This document shows positions 20,160-32,206 of a stretch of 64,000 bases of DNA, piece by piece. Source of the stretch: Reticulascus tulasneorum (lineage: Eukaryota; Ascomycota; Sordariomycetes; Glomerellales; Reticulascaceae); the NCBI GenBank assembly GCA_001557505.1, contig LSAX01000004.1:806001-870000 (forward strand), given 5' to 3'. Numbering within the stretch: the stretch's first letter is position 1; each line of letters starts with the position of its first letter. Position numbers and translations under genes: made by a program. The notes under the pieces are model-generated. The model made no database searches and had not been told where the DNA came from. It was given only the letters and a program-made list of their open reading frames with translations.

Positions 20160-22519
20160 TTATTCTCTAGCCCCGCTACTGCACTCAGATGGCGCTGGCT
20201 CTCCAACCGAAAAAAGGTCTCGTTCGGCATTCCACTCTAAGCCAGACCAATATTGATCGTTCGCATTTACACCAACTGGAAGTTCGGTGTGGCCGTCCGT
20301 GCTAGAACAGATGTCTGGGAAAACCTCGCTTAAAAGCTCCTTGACGTCGTCAGTGCCAGCCTGGTGAGAAAAGAAGCATGGATCTGCACCAGCAGAACCG
20401 ATAGGATCTGCAGGCACTCCCGCGCGGTAACTATCACATGAAGGAGATTTCTGCCGATGAGACACTGGAAGCTGAACTATGGTTATGCAACTTTCATGCG
20501 GCTGTCCAAGAGTAGCCTCGTCGGCATTCTGCGCCACGCTGCTGAGCAGCCTCGTTTGGGTGAGTTGTCCAGAACTAAAACCAAAACACGACGCATCCGT
20601 CATCAGCTGCACGGGGTCATTAGTGAGTTGCCTTAAGTTAATTTCTGACAACTCGTTGTCTTGAGCTCTCTCGGCGGAGGCGGTGGATCCAGCCGATGGG
20701 GTAGCGTCGTTGCTCGCTAAATCTACAGGTAATTCCGACTGTTTAAACTGTTCGAGGGCTTGCGCTCTCCAGATCTCGAATGCGAGATCAATCTGGTCCT
20801 CTACTTTTAGATTGGCATGCAGAGGATGTGTCGCGACTTCTCTCCAGTGATCACGCAAAAAGGGGCGAGTGCCTCGCAAGAACCTGTCCAGAAATTTCAG
20901 GCACTCGAGTGAAAAGTCGTCCCGAAATGGGCTGGGGCAAGATGGCTCGTCTGGAAACAAAGTCTCCCATATGAATTTCCACTCTTGGTATATGCTGGTA
21001 GACCCTGGTTTTCGCCTCCCGATAATCCGGCGTTTTTCAACGGTCATAAAGGTAACTAGCCGTGGTTGTACTTTTGTGCAGGATATAAACTGATGAGCTT
21101 GCTGATGAGCTTTGAGCCAGGACTCACGCTGGAAGTATATCATGCAGGTCGGGCAATAAAACGGGTGGTGTTTGGTCTTTAGATGCTCCTTCACATCAGA
21201 GATTCTACCGAGAAGGGCCGCCGAGCATTGGAAGAAAATGAGTGGTTTATACAAGGCAAACGGACACTGTAAATAGTGCGATCCTGGTTTGTCTGCGGTG
21301 CTGAAGGAGTTATACTGCTCGTCGCCACCTTCCCTTTCCTCGTCGTCGCTCCCGGAGTTATGGGTTAACTTGCGTCGCCGTGACGATGTTGGCTTGGACG
21401 ATGGCTGTTGGTCTTCATTTTTGTTTTGCTGAGATTGGTTGGATGATGCGACAGAATAGTCCCTCTTCTTGTCATTTCGGGCTTCTGATCTGCTGGGTTT
21501 ATACGTTCTCCAGTACTCGTCGTCCAGTATGCCCACCATCTCTTTGACCAAGTCATTCGAAGCATCCGAAAGTAATTGTGCATACTCCTCTCCTGTCAGG
21601 GGGCTGTCCGAGATCGGTGCAATAGCACTTGAATCAAATTTGGGGATGGATTCTGTGGATCTGACCTCGAGCTCATCGTCGGAGGTTATATCAAGGTCGG
21701 CGAATGATGTTGTGAATCTATTTTCGAGCTCGAGGTCGGAACTTGAATCCAGATTGGAGAAAGATTCTGGGAATATATGTTCGAGCATGAGGTCGGAAAG
21801 TGCTACAACAACGGGGCTTGATCCCGGGGTGATATCATCGAGGTCGACGTTTGAACTGGGCATGCAGACCAAAGACGGAGGCGTGCCTGAACGTTGGACA
21901 ATGAATTGTTCTCCAGCAAAGTGTAGATTCGCTTCTTCCCAGCCAAACTCAAACTTCCATGGGAATAAGGGCGGGGAGTCCGTCTGAGGTAGCGTGACTA
22001 TGTCCGACACAGGCGCGTCGAGGGGCTTTTCCGATGACAGACTCACAGTGGGCACCGAGAATGATCCTCCTGTGGACAGCTCGGATTGTTCTGCAGCCTC
22101 CTCATAATGAGAGGACGGCACTTTGGGGAGAATCAGTGGTGTATCTAGGCCCAGGAAGGCACGCGTGTCGGTCGTTTGGATTGCGTCTTCGAGGTCGTAG
22201 TCTGAGCCGACAGGCAGCTCGGGATCGACAACAAAGTTATCATCGTGGACTCTACCGAGCGCTAAAAAGGAAGGTCCACCTTTTGCCAAATCCTCCTCAC
22301 GTGTGGTCCAGATGTCATCAAGCACCTATATTTCACAGAAAACCTCAATTATCTCATCTCGACCACAAACAAGTATCTGGGAGGCATGATATCGGCATCA
22401 AGCTAGCCGGAAATTCCGAGGACGAGACTTACTCTGAGAGATAACTTCTTGGGCATCTGTGGGGTTGACTCATCTTTTGCTCCAGCAGATGCAGCAGATT
22501 GTCCACCGAAAGGCAACAT
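20160..22519 (-). CDS. Fungal C2H2-like zinc finger protein with acidic, Ser-rich N-terminus
   Basis: Exon 1, 22519-22433 (MLPFGGQSAASAG), joins exon 2, 22325-20160, in phase across a GTAAGT...ATATAG intron of 107 nt, giving 749 residues. A cysteine/histidine block lies at roughly residues 380-440: CPF...C, then RISDVKEHLKTKHHPFYCPTC, then a further H...C. This layout is seen in a large group of filamentous-fungus zinc finger proteins of unknown target. The N-terminal 300 residues are acidic and rich in Ser and Pro, followed by a basic RRRKL segment that could act in nuclear import. It is probably a nuclear regulator, but the finger is atypical and DNA binding is not assured. No cluster partner is obvious. 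Confidence 0.7.
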
Positions 22520-23459
22520 CCTGTCTAATCAGGCTTGCAAAAAGGTGACTTCGAGGATTCTTGGTATGAGCTGGCTGAGGACAAGAACACCTGCTTGGCA
22601 GGGCAGAGACAAGGCTTCCGCAGAGTACGAACAATATAGAATGAGCGCTCAATATCGTGGTTTTTGGGGACACGGACAATGATTTCAAGTTTACAGATCC
22701 TCGTAGTAGCACGCTTTAATAGCTGATCGTAGGATATCCTCCACCACAAACTTGGGTAGGCCGGAAGAAGCCGCTTTTCGAAATCTCGAATTCGCTTAAC
22801 AAGACGTGCATGAGACTCTGGGGTTGCTGGCGAATGAGCACGCGCGATTCGTGGCCCCGGTGGGTCAAAATGAGATGCAACGAGTGGCTGAGAACCAACC
22901 ATTTCACCGTGCAGAGGGAGCGAGTTGTTTGGCTAGCCCCCTCGTAGAAAATATTGTGAAAGACTGCTGGGCTCGACTGTTGCAACAGATGCATTACTCC
23001 TTCACAACCATGTCCGCCTGGTTAAGGTTGTAGATACACTAGTGGGGTGAAAATCAACATTCTGCTTGGAGTAGCTAGGGTTTGCTGTGTCGTTTACTCG
23101 GAGCCTTTCACAGCGTGCTTGTTGTAAAGTAAGCTGCAAGCACTGACGGCTCTGGGAGGACTGACAAACTCATTCTGTTTGAACACCCAATTACGCAAAT
23201 CCTATTCGATCGCGGCTATCGTTGCACATTGGCGCCGGAATCAGCTAAATGAACGCATTTGTGACACCGTGACGTCAACGGCAGTCAGACCACTACGTCA
23301 TCCGCGATTGGATCATCAACCACACATTAAAGATCAAGCAGACCTCCAAAGACCCGGCAACTGCAGAATACACCTCCTCTGATTCTCATCACACTGAAAA
23401 CTTGTCATAATCGTTGATAATTATTTGTTCGTAACATCCCACACCACAAACCCACCATC
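22520..23459. promoter_or_regulatory. Divergent promoter between zinc finger gene and CsbD-like gene
   Basis: This 0.9-kb region separates divergent starts. It holds a perfect CRE palindrome TGACGTCA at 23270-23277 and a half-type TACGTCA at 23294-23300, both within 200 bp of the CsbD-like start. No gene is supported here. Confidence 0.5.
23270..23277. promoter_or_regulatory. CRE palindrome TGACGTCA
   Basis: An exact ATF/CREB-type site lies 183 bp upstream of the CsbD-like start, with a second TACGTCA 17 bp downstream of it. In fungi, Atf1-type bZIP factors bind this motif in stress genes. The link to this gene is inference. Confidence 0.45.
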
Positions 23460-23808
23460 ATGTCGGCAGCCAACAACATAAACCAAGCCCCCCAACAGCC
23501 AGGCCTTGTCGCCAGCCATGCCCAATACATTAAAGGCGCCGCAGAGGTATGTTCACTCATTGCAGCTGCATATTTTCCAGAATCCCTTCCTGATGGCTCT
23601 CTAGGCTGCTGTCGGCAGCGTCATTGGCTCGCATGCATGGACCTCATCCGGAGAACAGGACAAGGCCCATGCTGTCTCGTCCATGAAAGCTGCCAGCGAG
23701 AATCGCGACCCCGCTGCCTCCGGCTACGGAAAGATTGAGGAGATCGCGGGGAAGGCTACTGGGTGCGAGGGGATGCAGAAAGAGGGTGCTTTGAGTAAGA
23801 ATAAGTAA
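23460..23808 (+). CDS. CsbD-like small stress protein
   Basis: Exons 23460-23546 and 23605-23808 encode 96 residues. The intron has a GTATGT donor and CTCTAG acceptor and is phase 0. The protein is small and hydrophilic, rich in Ala, Gly, Lys and Glu. Its YIKGAAEAAVGSVIGSHAW and YGKIEEIAGKATGCEGMQKEG segments match the CsbD-like family, including fungal proteins annotated as mismatch/cruciform DNA recognition proteins. Members are usually general stress-induced, cytosolic and of unclear biochemistry. The CRE-type sites upstream fit stress induction. Confidence 0.75.
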
Positions 23809-24118
23809 GGGCCAATGCTTTTTCGCTAAGCGCTGTGCGATATGAGCGAGTTCCCTCGATATATGGAAGACAGTTCTATCAACTGTTCACAAGTGAAGGG
23901 GAACATATGAGCCAAGCAGGCTCCTGTAGATATTGTCATAGTAGATATCTAAGATTGGGTTCTTGCGGAATGCAACCCACCTCGCTCATCATGTTCCCAC
24001 GAAACCCATGCTTCCCAACTTGACATTACTTCCGGATCATACCTGGGTGTCATGATATCACGCTTCACAATGGGAACACTCTGAGATAGGTTCTCGAACA
24101 GTCAAATACAGACGCAAC
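23809..24118. other. Convergent intergenic region
   Basis: 310 bp between the ends of the CsbD-like and S51 genes. No gene is seen. Confidence 0.4.
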
Positions 24119-24994
24119 CTAGTCCACAACCTTCCTTGTCCCGAGGTCATACCTATCGCCGGCTCTGAGGAAGTAGAAGAGAGACGACGGACCAGGAAGA
24201 TCAGTCGACCCGGCTCCTTCTCTGGACCAGTATGTCCCGTCGTACATTAGTACGTAACTGGCGCCAAAAACCTCGGCATCGTTCTTGGATACGATTAACG
24301 CCGTGTTTTCGTCGATCCCGACGCCGAGCAGCTCTGGGTGGACCTTGAGAATCTCGAACATGTCGAATTGACGATTTCGTACCAGTACATGCTGATCAAT
24401 CGCTATGTTCTTGACGAAGCCGAAGCCCTCCTGGTGGTCGCCAATCATAATCTGGTTGTTCGCCGTGTCGCCGCGGGTGAGGAAACTGCCTTGTATCGTT
24501 GCTCCTGCCGAAGTCCCGGCGATCACTCCGTTTCGTTTCAACACTTTCCAAAAAGCCTTCTCCGCGAGAGTGTCGGCATATGCATCCACTAGGCGCCACT
24601 GCCGACCGCCAACGAACCAGATCCCTTTAGCGTCTAACAAAGGCGCCACGAACTCTTCGGTATCGGCCACTTTGGGGTCATACGTGTGGAGCACGGTGAC
24701 ATTTTTCGACCCGAGTCTCCGGAACGTTCCAGCTGGTGCCGTATTGTTATTATAATTCGTTTCTCCTGCGGCGGTCGGTATGACAACGATAGGCGCGTCG
24801 TTTCCTCCGGCCAGATCTATGACGCGTTGGAAGATAGAGTCACTCAGTGTGCCTCCGCCAACGATGACGAGCGTGCCGGTTGCAGGTCCAACAAATGGCG
24901 AGCAGTCCGTAGAGTTCTGGCCCGATGTCAGGACGACTAGGGCGAGGGCCAGAACTGACCTGAACATGATGGCGTTCATGGCTGTTGGAGTCAA
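24119..24994 (-). CDS. Secreted cyanophycinase-like peptidase (S51 family)
   Basis: A single frame of 291 residues opens with a hydrophobic signal segment (FRSVLALALVVLTSG). The body matches the S51 cyanophycinase/peptidase E fold: GTLVIVGGGTLSD near the start, PIVVIPTAAGE, GIWFVGGRQ, and the nucleophile elbow GTSAGAT (about residue 166). Asn-X-Ser/Thr sites fit an extracellular glycoprotein. Several in-frame Met codons (1, 6, 10) are possible starts; all keep the signal segment. Bacterial cyanophycinase releases beta-Asp-Arg dipeptides from cyanophycin, but fungal secreted members have no proven substrate. I infer hydrolase activity only. Confidence 0.85.
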   Translation of the reverse strand: MTPTAMNAIMFRSVLALALVVLTSGQNSTDCSPFVGPATGTLVIVGGGTLSDSIFQRVIDLAGGNDAPIVVIPTAAGETNYNNNTAPAGTFRRLGSKNVTVLHTYDPKVADTEEFVAPLLDAKGIWFVGGRQWRLVDAYADTLAEKAFWKVLKRNGVIAGTSAGATIQGSFLTRGDTANNQIMIGDHQEGFGFVKNIAIDQHVLVRNRQFDMFEILKVHPELLGVGIDENTALIVSKNDAEVFGASYVLMYDGTYWSREGAGSTDLPGPSSLFYFLRAGDRYDLGTRKVVD

Positions 24995-26679
24995 AAATTG
25001 AAAAACTCGAACTCGGCTGGTGAAAGCAACAGCTGTAGCGGCGGTAAAGAAGGTAATCCGGTGATGGTATTCAGGCGCCTATATATCCAGAACACTTAGA
25101 AACTGCCACAGGCAAATTATTGCCATAGGCACGAAAATGACACAATACATATATACAGTACCGCACCCCGCTGATAAGATCGGGATTTGCAGTTGCGCTG
25201 GATCCTGCAATGCGGGGCGTCGGGACCCTCATGCCCATGCAACGCAACTCGGCCAAGACACTCTAATAGGCACCTTTGACTTTTCCCGATGGATGCGGAA
25301 GTGCAATATTGCTGCGGCCCTCAATACTGGTGGCCGCTAGTGCCGATAAAGTCAACATTGAACCATCGGGAAAGAGAGAAAGGCAACGAAGCTGCATTCG
25401 ACCTTGTGCAGAATTGACAACCAGCCAACTCCTTCGAGATATCCTCGACTGAACAAATCAGTACAATGATCTCCTCGATTGATATTTTTAGTACCCGAGA
25501 TCTAGTTCATTCTGTAGCATCTTGTTTCTAGCACTCGCATCTGTCCAAAGTGTTGCGGACCTGAGATCCACACATCGGGCAAACGTCCGGCCACGGGCCG
25601 ATCCTTTCCCAAAGTGGCACGTCACCTTCCTCGTAGGGCTAGCCGTTCAATCTCCTCGTGGGACTTGGATATCCCCGCGGATGCTGCAAAAGTTCGATGC
25701 CAATTTTCCACTTGGAGTTTGGGCCGTCTGTGATATCGCTATCCAAATGCATATCCCGAATTCAGTCAATGATATCCAAAGACGCAGAGTGGGGCGATAG
25801 CTGAACTATGTCTTGCAAATGTTGAGGGGGGATGGATGGATGAGAAATTGAACAGAGAGCTCAGATGCGAGATCCACGTGTTGCTTTGACGATCTGCAAG
25901 CAATGGTCATTAAGCCGCAATGAATGTCAGTGGAGGATCCAAGTTAGTCAGAGTCAGAGCAAGGATAAGATTTGAAATCTCCTGCCTAGTTGCAATATCG
26001 GCGCTTCACACTGGAGATGTTGGTCTTCTAAGCGAGATAGTCCGGCGTGACAACCTCATGCCTGATGTAGTTGCTATGGGAGGTTTTCAGACTGCTACGT
26101 TTCGTAGTAGGTTGCAGGTTAAGGAATAAATTTCACGAGATTTTTGCCTTCTCGAAATTCATGCCTTTTATGGTAAGACCTGCAGCTTTCGCTAGTGTTT
26201 CGAAGCCAACTTGCCGGTGGTTCTCAGGCAAGTCACCGGATCTCACGGCGTGTCGTTCGGGGCATGGCACCGTTTGGAGGGTCGGATTTTTAGGTCCTCT
26301 GCTATCCGAATATGGCTGACGAGGCTGATACGACTGCCACTAAGCCAAGAATGGATTCATGTCCTCGAGGGTGAATAGTAGGCTTCGGATCTAGACTTAG
26401 GAGAGAGGGAAAAGCAGCGATGGCCGGGTAGCACGGAGTAGTTGTCAAATGTTAGGTAGTACGCTATACCTGGAAGCTGTAGCTTGACCTTAGCCCAATA
26501 CGCCACCAGCCTTGAGGCTTCTATTGCTTCTTCCTTTGCTTAGCCCGATGTGTAGACCCAGATGCTTCATCTGGCCTAGTCTCTTGACCGACACAGTCAG
26601 CGGACTGCAACCTTCGTGCTTATTTTGATGCCCATTTGCCGCATAAGCTCTACAGTCTACACCAAGGATGACCCCTCGA
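24995..26679. other. Intergenic region
   Basis: About 1.7 kb without a supportable gene. The left part includes the S51 promoter. Open frames here are short and have no recognisable features. Confidence 0.4.
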
Positions 26680-27881
26680 TCATGAGCTCCCGTTCTTAGT
26701 GGTCGCCTGCTTCTTCTCATTCTCCAAAAACCACTAACACAGTCAGCACACACTTTCTTTCAACCCACTGCCTCTCAGGGGGCGGAGACTCACCTGTACT
26801 GCTCGCTGACAACCCTCCTCCCAATCAACTTTTGGCTCCCATCCCAAGCGTTCTCTGGCCTTCGTGATGTTATACCACCGGTTCATATTGGAAAACCGGA
26901 CCATTATCTGCTGTAGCGGCGGCACCTTGCCCCTGAACCAATACACCCACTCCAGTCCCCACACATACCACAACGCCATACTCAGGCTCACGATCTTGAT
27001 CTCTTCAGGCTTTGTGGTATCCCCCGCTGCGCGCCAGAAGCAGCGGCTAAAGTCCCAAAAGTATAAGGGCTGTGCATTAGTGATGAAGAAGGACTCGGCG
27101 GCGACGCCGTCCGGGGCAGTCAACAGCTTCTGGGCTGCGAGGACGTGGGCGTCGGCTGCATTACCGGCGTACGTTGTGGAAACCTTGTTCTTGTTTGGGC
27201 CGACTTGGAGCTTCTGCTTGCCGAGACGGAGGTTGCGCATCGCCGCGGGAGTCATGTCATTGTCGCGCTCGCCGTAGATGATTGCGGGGCGGAGGGAGCA
27301 TGTTCGCATTCCGTGCGGGTCGTCTGCGGCATTGACTAGCCGTTCTGCTGCCGCCTACGGATAACTGTTTAGCATCTAATAATCTTCGAGTCACTGGAAT
27401 CAAGTGGGGAGCGAACCTTAGATTTAGGATAGATTTGGGCCTCGACGTCATCATCAACCACCATGTCCATCGTCTCATCACCGTTTATGATATCCCGGAA
27501 CATCACCTTCTGTACTACACTCGCACTGCTAGTAAAGACAAACGCTTTCACGCCTGCGGCTCGACTCAGTGCGAGCATCGACTTCGTTCCGCCTACGTTA
27601 ATAGCCCGGACTGCCTCATCCGACTGTTCCACGCGGCCAATAGTCATGACGCCTGCGCAGTGGAATACGACCGTCGGTTTCGCGGCGCTCAGCACCCTTG
27701 CAATATCGTCCTCCACTGTGATATCGCCCTTGTGATAGGCCACACCCGGGAATTGGGATTTGTCCGGCTTGCGTGCCATGACCGCGATTCTGGCACTAGG
27801 ATGCGACTCGAGGAGCCTCTCGACGATGTGGGACCCCTGTAAGCCGCAGCCTCCGGTGACGAGGTAGGATTCGGATGCCAT
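26680..27881 (-). CDS. Sterol 4-alpha-carboxylate 3-dehydrogenase (Erg26) family, SDR/3-beta-HSD
   Basis: Exons 27881-27417, 27354-26794 and 26733-26680 join in phase to 359 residues. The NAD-binding motif is TGGCGLQGSHIVE at the N-terminus. The catalytic YPKSK is completed across the first splice (YPKSK|AAAERLVNAADD). SLRPAIIYGERD and YAGNAADAHVLAAQKLL are typical of the 3-beta-HSD/isomerase family. A hydrophobic stretch (IVSLSMALWYVWGLEWVYWF) suggests ER-membrane association, and the tiny last exon gives the family-like tail WFLENEKK. Erg26 removes C4 carboxyl groups in ergosterol synthesis. Filamentous fungi often carry extra paralogues, so whether this is the ergosterol enzyme or a specialised copy is open. 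Confidence 0.85.
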
Positions 27882-29097
27882 TTTGTGTTTGTTTTCTCGT
27901 CAATCAAGATTACTGGACAGTGCTTTCAGAATAGATCGGAGGGCCTGTGGGCGGTAGCTCTCTCATATTTATAAGAGAAAGCGGCGGCGGCGGCGGCGAG
28001 AATAAGCCGTTCAAGGGCACCCTGAGAAGGGACTACATTTTGCCTTCTAATTGGAATCTTATACGGATGCGCGTAAGCTTGAAGACCCATAATGGTAGCA
28101 AATCCAACTCGGGCTCGTGCTGCCCTGATATAACAGTGGAGCAGTAATCCTTGGCTAGGATCGGTTGATCATGCCGGCACTAAGGGTCTCCTGTGGCAGC
28201 AGGGACATTTGGTGGCACTAGCACCAATTGAAGGACGGATAAGTTAAATCCGCCACCAGTTGTTTTGATGCTGGCCAGCAATGTGAGCATCTGGTTCACG
28301 TTACGAGCACTAAAGAACTTCTGGTTGGAACCTGGGCGCTGATGAGATGCATGGGTAGATCTGCGCTTTTTCGGGGATTTGGAACGAGACCTCTGCAAGT
28401 GGAGTACTACCGTGCGGCCGCATCGGTCATAAGCCAGGAAGGATTACCTAGGCCAGGGATAGCTCCTGTACAGACTAGCCTTGTCTTCCGAGAAAGGGCA
28501 AGCTACTGGCTCTGGTTAGACCATCAGTCCAGGCTGACGATAACAATGCCATCTACCATCACATATTGTACGGGTCTGGACTCAGAAGAAAATGCAAACA
28601 TTTTACCATCAGGCCAAACTAAACCTAAGGCTGTTGAGCTTGCGCTGGCAGATATCGCGATAATCCAGAAACCTCCAGATTACGACACCTCCGCTCCCTT
28701 GGTCCTGTCCGCTAACCAAGCGTTCATATCTTATTCCCAACGCTTTGCGGAGACTTATGAAGAAGGAAAGGCACGGCAACAGAGCGAAAGAGAGAGAGAG
28801 AGATGGGGAGAGAGATGGGGAGAGAGATGGGGAGAGAGAGTGTGTGAGTGAAAAACGAGTGAACTGTGACAAGGCTATCGGCGCGAGTTTGTAAACCGGA
28901 ACAGGCAGTTGGTTGGCTATATGTAAAACCCTTCCATCTACAGAACCCGCCGTGTCACTCTCTCCCTCCAATGCATGTTGGCAAAGAAGGGAAAACTCTG
29001 ATTTAGTATTCGTTTCGCCCTTTGCCTCCGACGCACTGAAAATTGGAAAACCCTAAACTCCAACAAAGATCCCCGCAGACTACTTGAACAAGTCGAC
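27882..29097. other. Intergenic region with simple repeats
   Basis: About 1.2 kb without a supportable gene. It contains a (GCG)n tract at 27981-27998 just upstream of the dehydrogenase and a GA/GGGG tandem at 28790-28850. The 169-codon frame at 28342-28851 ends in that repeat and has no family features. Confidence 0.4.
28790..28850. repeat. Tandem GA-rich repeat (12-bp unit, about 3 copies)
   Basis: The unit AGAGATGGGGAG repeats three times, flanked by plain (GA)n. It lies downstream of CCR4. Confidence 0.7.
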
Positions 29098-31466
29098 CTA
29101 TCGACGCTCTCCGCTTCCTGATCCAAAATCCGGTTCCGGGTGGACCTTCTTCTCCTTTCTGGCCTTGATCACAAACTCCGCCATGATCTGGATGTGATCG
29201 GCAGGGAAGTGGTAATGCGGGAAGGCTGCTACCCGCTTTAGATGTTGAGCATCCGGAGGGCCGAGCAGTTCTACCACCTCGAGGTTGTTGGTAGAGTACC
29301 AGAGGTAGTCAATCACATCTGTGAAATTAGGAGTATAGTTGGTGAATGGCATTTCATCGGGCGTCCCGTTGATGGGTTGGTAGGCGTCCCGTAAGCTGAA
29401 CGGATGCTCTATGCCGTCTCTCGTGAACGCGCCATACTGGAAACCTAGGAGCTCTGAATGATCGGGCGGTACCCGGCCCATCGACAACAGATCGTATACA
29501 GAGCTATCCTCTATAGAATTGAAATCGCCGCATACCAGTAATGGAATGTCCGTGATGTTGCGGTATTCTTGACTCGGTGCTGGTTCTCTAGGCACTGGGA
29601 GCGGCAGGCCTTCCTCGCCTTCCTTCGGGCCGACAGGGAAGCTGATATGCTTCTTGTCCTTGACCGCCGGCCATCTTGCATATCGCTCAGCAAGCTTGGT
29701 GACCTGTTCCATCAAGATGCCCATCTGAATCAGTTTCACATCCGGCAGATGGGATTCCCATGCTAGATGGACATTGACGAGTATAACCCTCGACCCCGTG
29801 TAACGACTCTCGAGGAAACATATGACGGCAATGTTGTCCTTCGGCATGACTCGATTGAAAACATCATGCTGGTTCTTCATATCGGGTCGGTTAATGGCGA
29901 TGGTCGCGAACTCGACAACCTGTTTGTCGAGCAGGATAAACTTGCTTCCCTTGTAGAACACGGCGCACCCGTCTACCCCGATGGCATCTTTCTCCGACAT
30001 GGTCTTGGCGCGAGTCTTGGGCCATTGCACTCCCTTGTAATCGAGTTGCGCCAATTCCGGGCTGAAATCCTCGTTGAACGCCTCCGTTGACACTTCTTGC
30101 AGGCACAGGAAGTCCGCGTCCTTGTCCCGAAGCTCCTCCATGATGCAGTCCTTACGATATTCCCAGTTCAAAGCACTGGTTGGTGTATATCCGTATGTCT
30201 GTGGCGTAGCATACTTATCGCAGAGAATGTTCCAAGAGAATACTCGGAGCTTCTCCAAAGTTGGTGACACGTCCTCTTGCACAGTGATGAACGTCCGCGG
30301 AGAGGGAGGCAGCGGAACTAATAAAAGTGGTTAGTGGTTTTTTTTGCAAATCGGAAAATGCCTGTGCACTCACCTGGCGCCTGTTCTTTAAGGGAGTTGA
30401 TCAAGCTCTTAGTGCCACGTTCCATGATTTCCTGCTTCATGTCCGGGTTCAGAGGGTTCCCTTCTATTCCTAGAACCTCCAAAAGATGCAGAGCACCGAG
30501 TTCGTAGGGCAGGGCGCGAATATGATTGTCGAAGAGGAGCAGTTGCTTAAGGTATGTGCACATGCCGAGCTCTGGGGGCAACTCTGAGATCTGGTTATAA
30601 GAGGCGTCGAGGTGTCGGAGCTGCCGAAGCTGACCGATTGATGCTGGCAACTGGGTGAGCTTGTTAGAGGCGATATACAGCTCGTTCAAAAATTCGTAGT
30701 TAAACAGATTTGGCGCAAGGTTTCGAAGGCCTTGTCCGCTCATGTCCAGGTTGTGCCAGTTCTGCCTTTTGGTGGTCTTCTCCACACTCCACGGCCGTCT
30801 CCTATCGCCGAACTCGTTGTCGCCGGTGGCTTTCTCTGTGGTGGGAGAAGGACCGCCAATGCCCCTATTCTCCGACGCCTTAAGCCGGGCATAGTAGTGG
30901 GGTTGCATCTGGTCAGTCATAGCAGTGTGTGCCCGTTCTGCTTCTTTGTGCATCCTCAGTTGCTCGGCCCAGTGTTCGGTGATTGGCTGCGCTTGGCCTC
31001 CTCTTGTTGTGGTCGCATGGCCGTTCTGGAGCGCGTTCGTGTTAAAGGGGCTGGAACTTGACAGCACCCCCGAGGAGTAGCTCGAGTGGTGGCCCATGAC
31101 AGTGCCATTTCCATTGTGTCCCGTGTGGTCGGACTGGACAGACTGGTGATGCTGAACATGGGTCTGGTGTTGGTGCTGGCTTTGCTGCTGGTAGTTGTAC
31201 ATCATAGGCATCCGTTGACCAGCGGTGGCGCCATTGAGACGGGAGTTGTGGCCCTGCTGGTGGCCCTGGGAGAACATGCCTTGCCGATTTGAGGAGTGTA
31301 GATTCGATTCGGAGAGGGGGTTGGGAGAAGGATCTTTCGGAGTGAACTGGCCAGCAAGAAGCGAGTTCAAGAAGGCGTCGTTTTGGATGGCGTCTTTCGG
31401 TATGAGGGGGTGGTTGAGGTAGAGATCTCCGGCAGACTGCTCCAAATATCGGTAACCATCGGCCAT
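29098..31466 (-). CDS. CCR4: Ccr4 deadenylase (LRR + endonuclease/exonuclease/phosphatase nuclease)
   Basis: Exons 31466-30374 and 30317-29098 encode 770 residues. The first about 240 residues are Gln/His/Asn/Ser-rich low complexity. They are followed by about four leucine-rich repeats (LDMSGQGLRNLAPNLF, LYIASNKLTQLPASI, LDASYNQISELPPEL, LLLFDNHIRALPYEL), which in yeast bind Caf1/Pop2. The second exon is the EEP nuclease with FSWNILCDKYA, FLCLQEVS (metal-binding Glu), VCGDFNS and PADHIQIMAEF. All catalytic motifs look intact. The protein is the 3'-5' poly(A) exonuclease of the CCR4-NOT complex, acting on cytoplasmic mRNA. It is a conserved core gene and helps anchor this part of the window. 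Confidence 0.95.
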
Positions 31467-32190
31467 CTACCTTGCATCCACGGTGAATTGGGTTGGTTAA
31501 GAAGAGGTGAGTGAGTAGCAAGCGCCAGGAGCGCAGCAACTCAGGTAAGATCTGAAACGAGGGACAGCCAGGTTGTCTCGTGTTTGCGCATGGGATTCAG
31601 AGACCAGTTCCTCGTGCATTGAATATGGTGAGCCTAAAAGACGTGTCCGGGTAGCGATCTGCTTGCAAGCTCAAGCACCCATCGGGTGGTGTCTTGGTCT
31701 CGAGGTTGTTGACGGATGACGTTTGTTTTCGGACGGGAGATCGCTGGCTCGGGCGGCTTGGAAACGGTTCGATAGGAGCATGCGATCCAGAGGAAGGCTT
31801 GGTAAGATGACGGGGAGCGTTTTCGGCGATGGGAGAATAGAGCCTGGAAGGGAGACGTCAGTTGGCCGGCTTGGGGAGGTAAGACATGGATGGGGATGGG
31901 GTCGGTGCTTTTGCGACAAACGCCTTTTGCAGCCTCAGGACCTGGGTAAGGAGGAGGGGGGCAACGCACAGTAACGAGTGAGCGCAATGTATTGCAATAT
32001 CACTGAAGCAGTCAATGGATACTGGGGCAGAATGATATGGACAGATATGCAGATGATCCAGAGATTGAGCCTTTGTTTTGCGTTGACCCTTTTCCGTGAC
32101 AGAGATAAACCGACCACAGCCATGAGGTTCTGGGAGGCTAGCGTAGTCACGTGCGGGTCGAGCCTTGTGGTCTCCCCATGATAAAAAGGT

Positions 32191-32206
32191 CATTGCACGT
32201 GCAATG
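32191..32206. promoter_or_regulatory. 16-bp perfect palindrome with CACGTG core
   Basis: CATTGCACGTGCAATG is its own reverse complement. A second E-box, GTCACGTG, lies at 32146-32153. CACGTG is the site of bHLH factors; TCACGTG is Cbf1-like. Both lie about 0.7 kb upstream of CCR4. Confidence 0.4.

Noticed and set aside
28342..28971. Frames through the GA-rich repeat on both strands
   Set aside because: The reading frames are produced by the simple repeat (RERERWGERWGE and its antisense) and have no family features.
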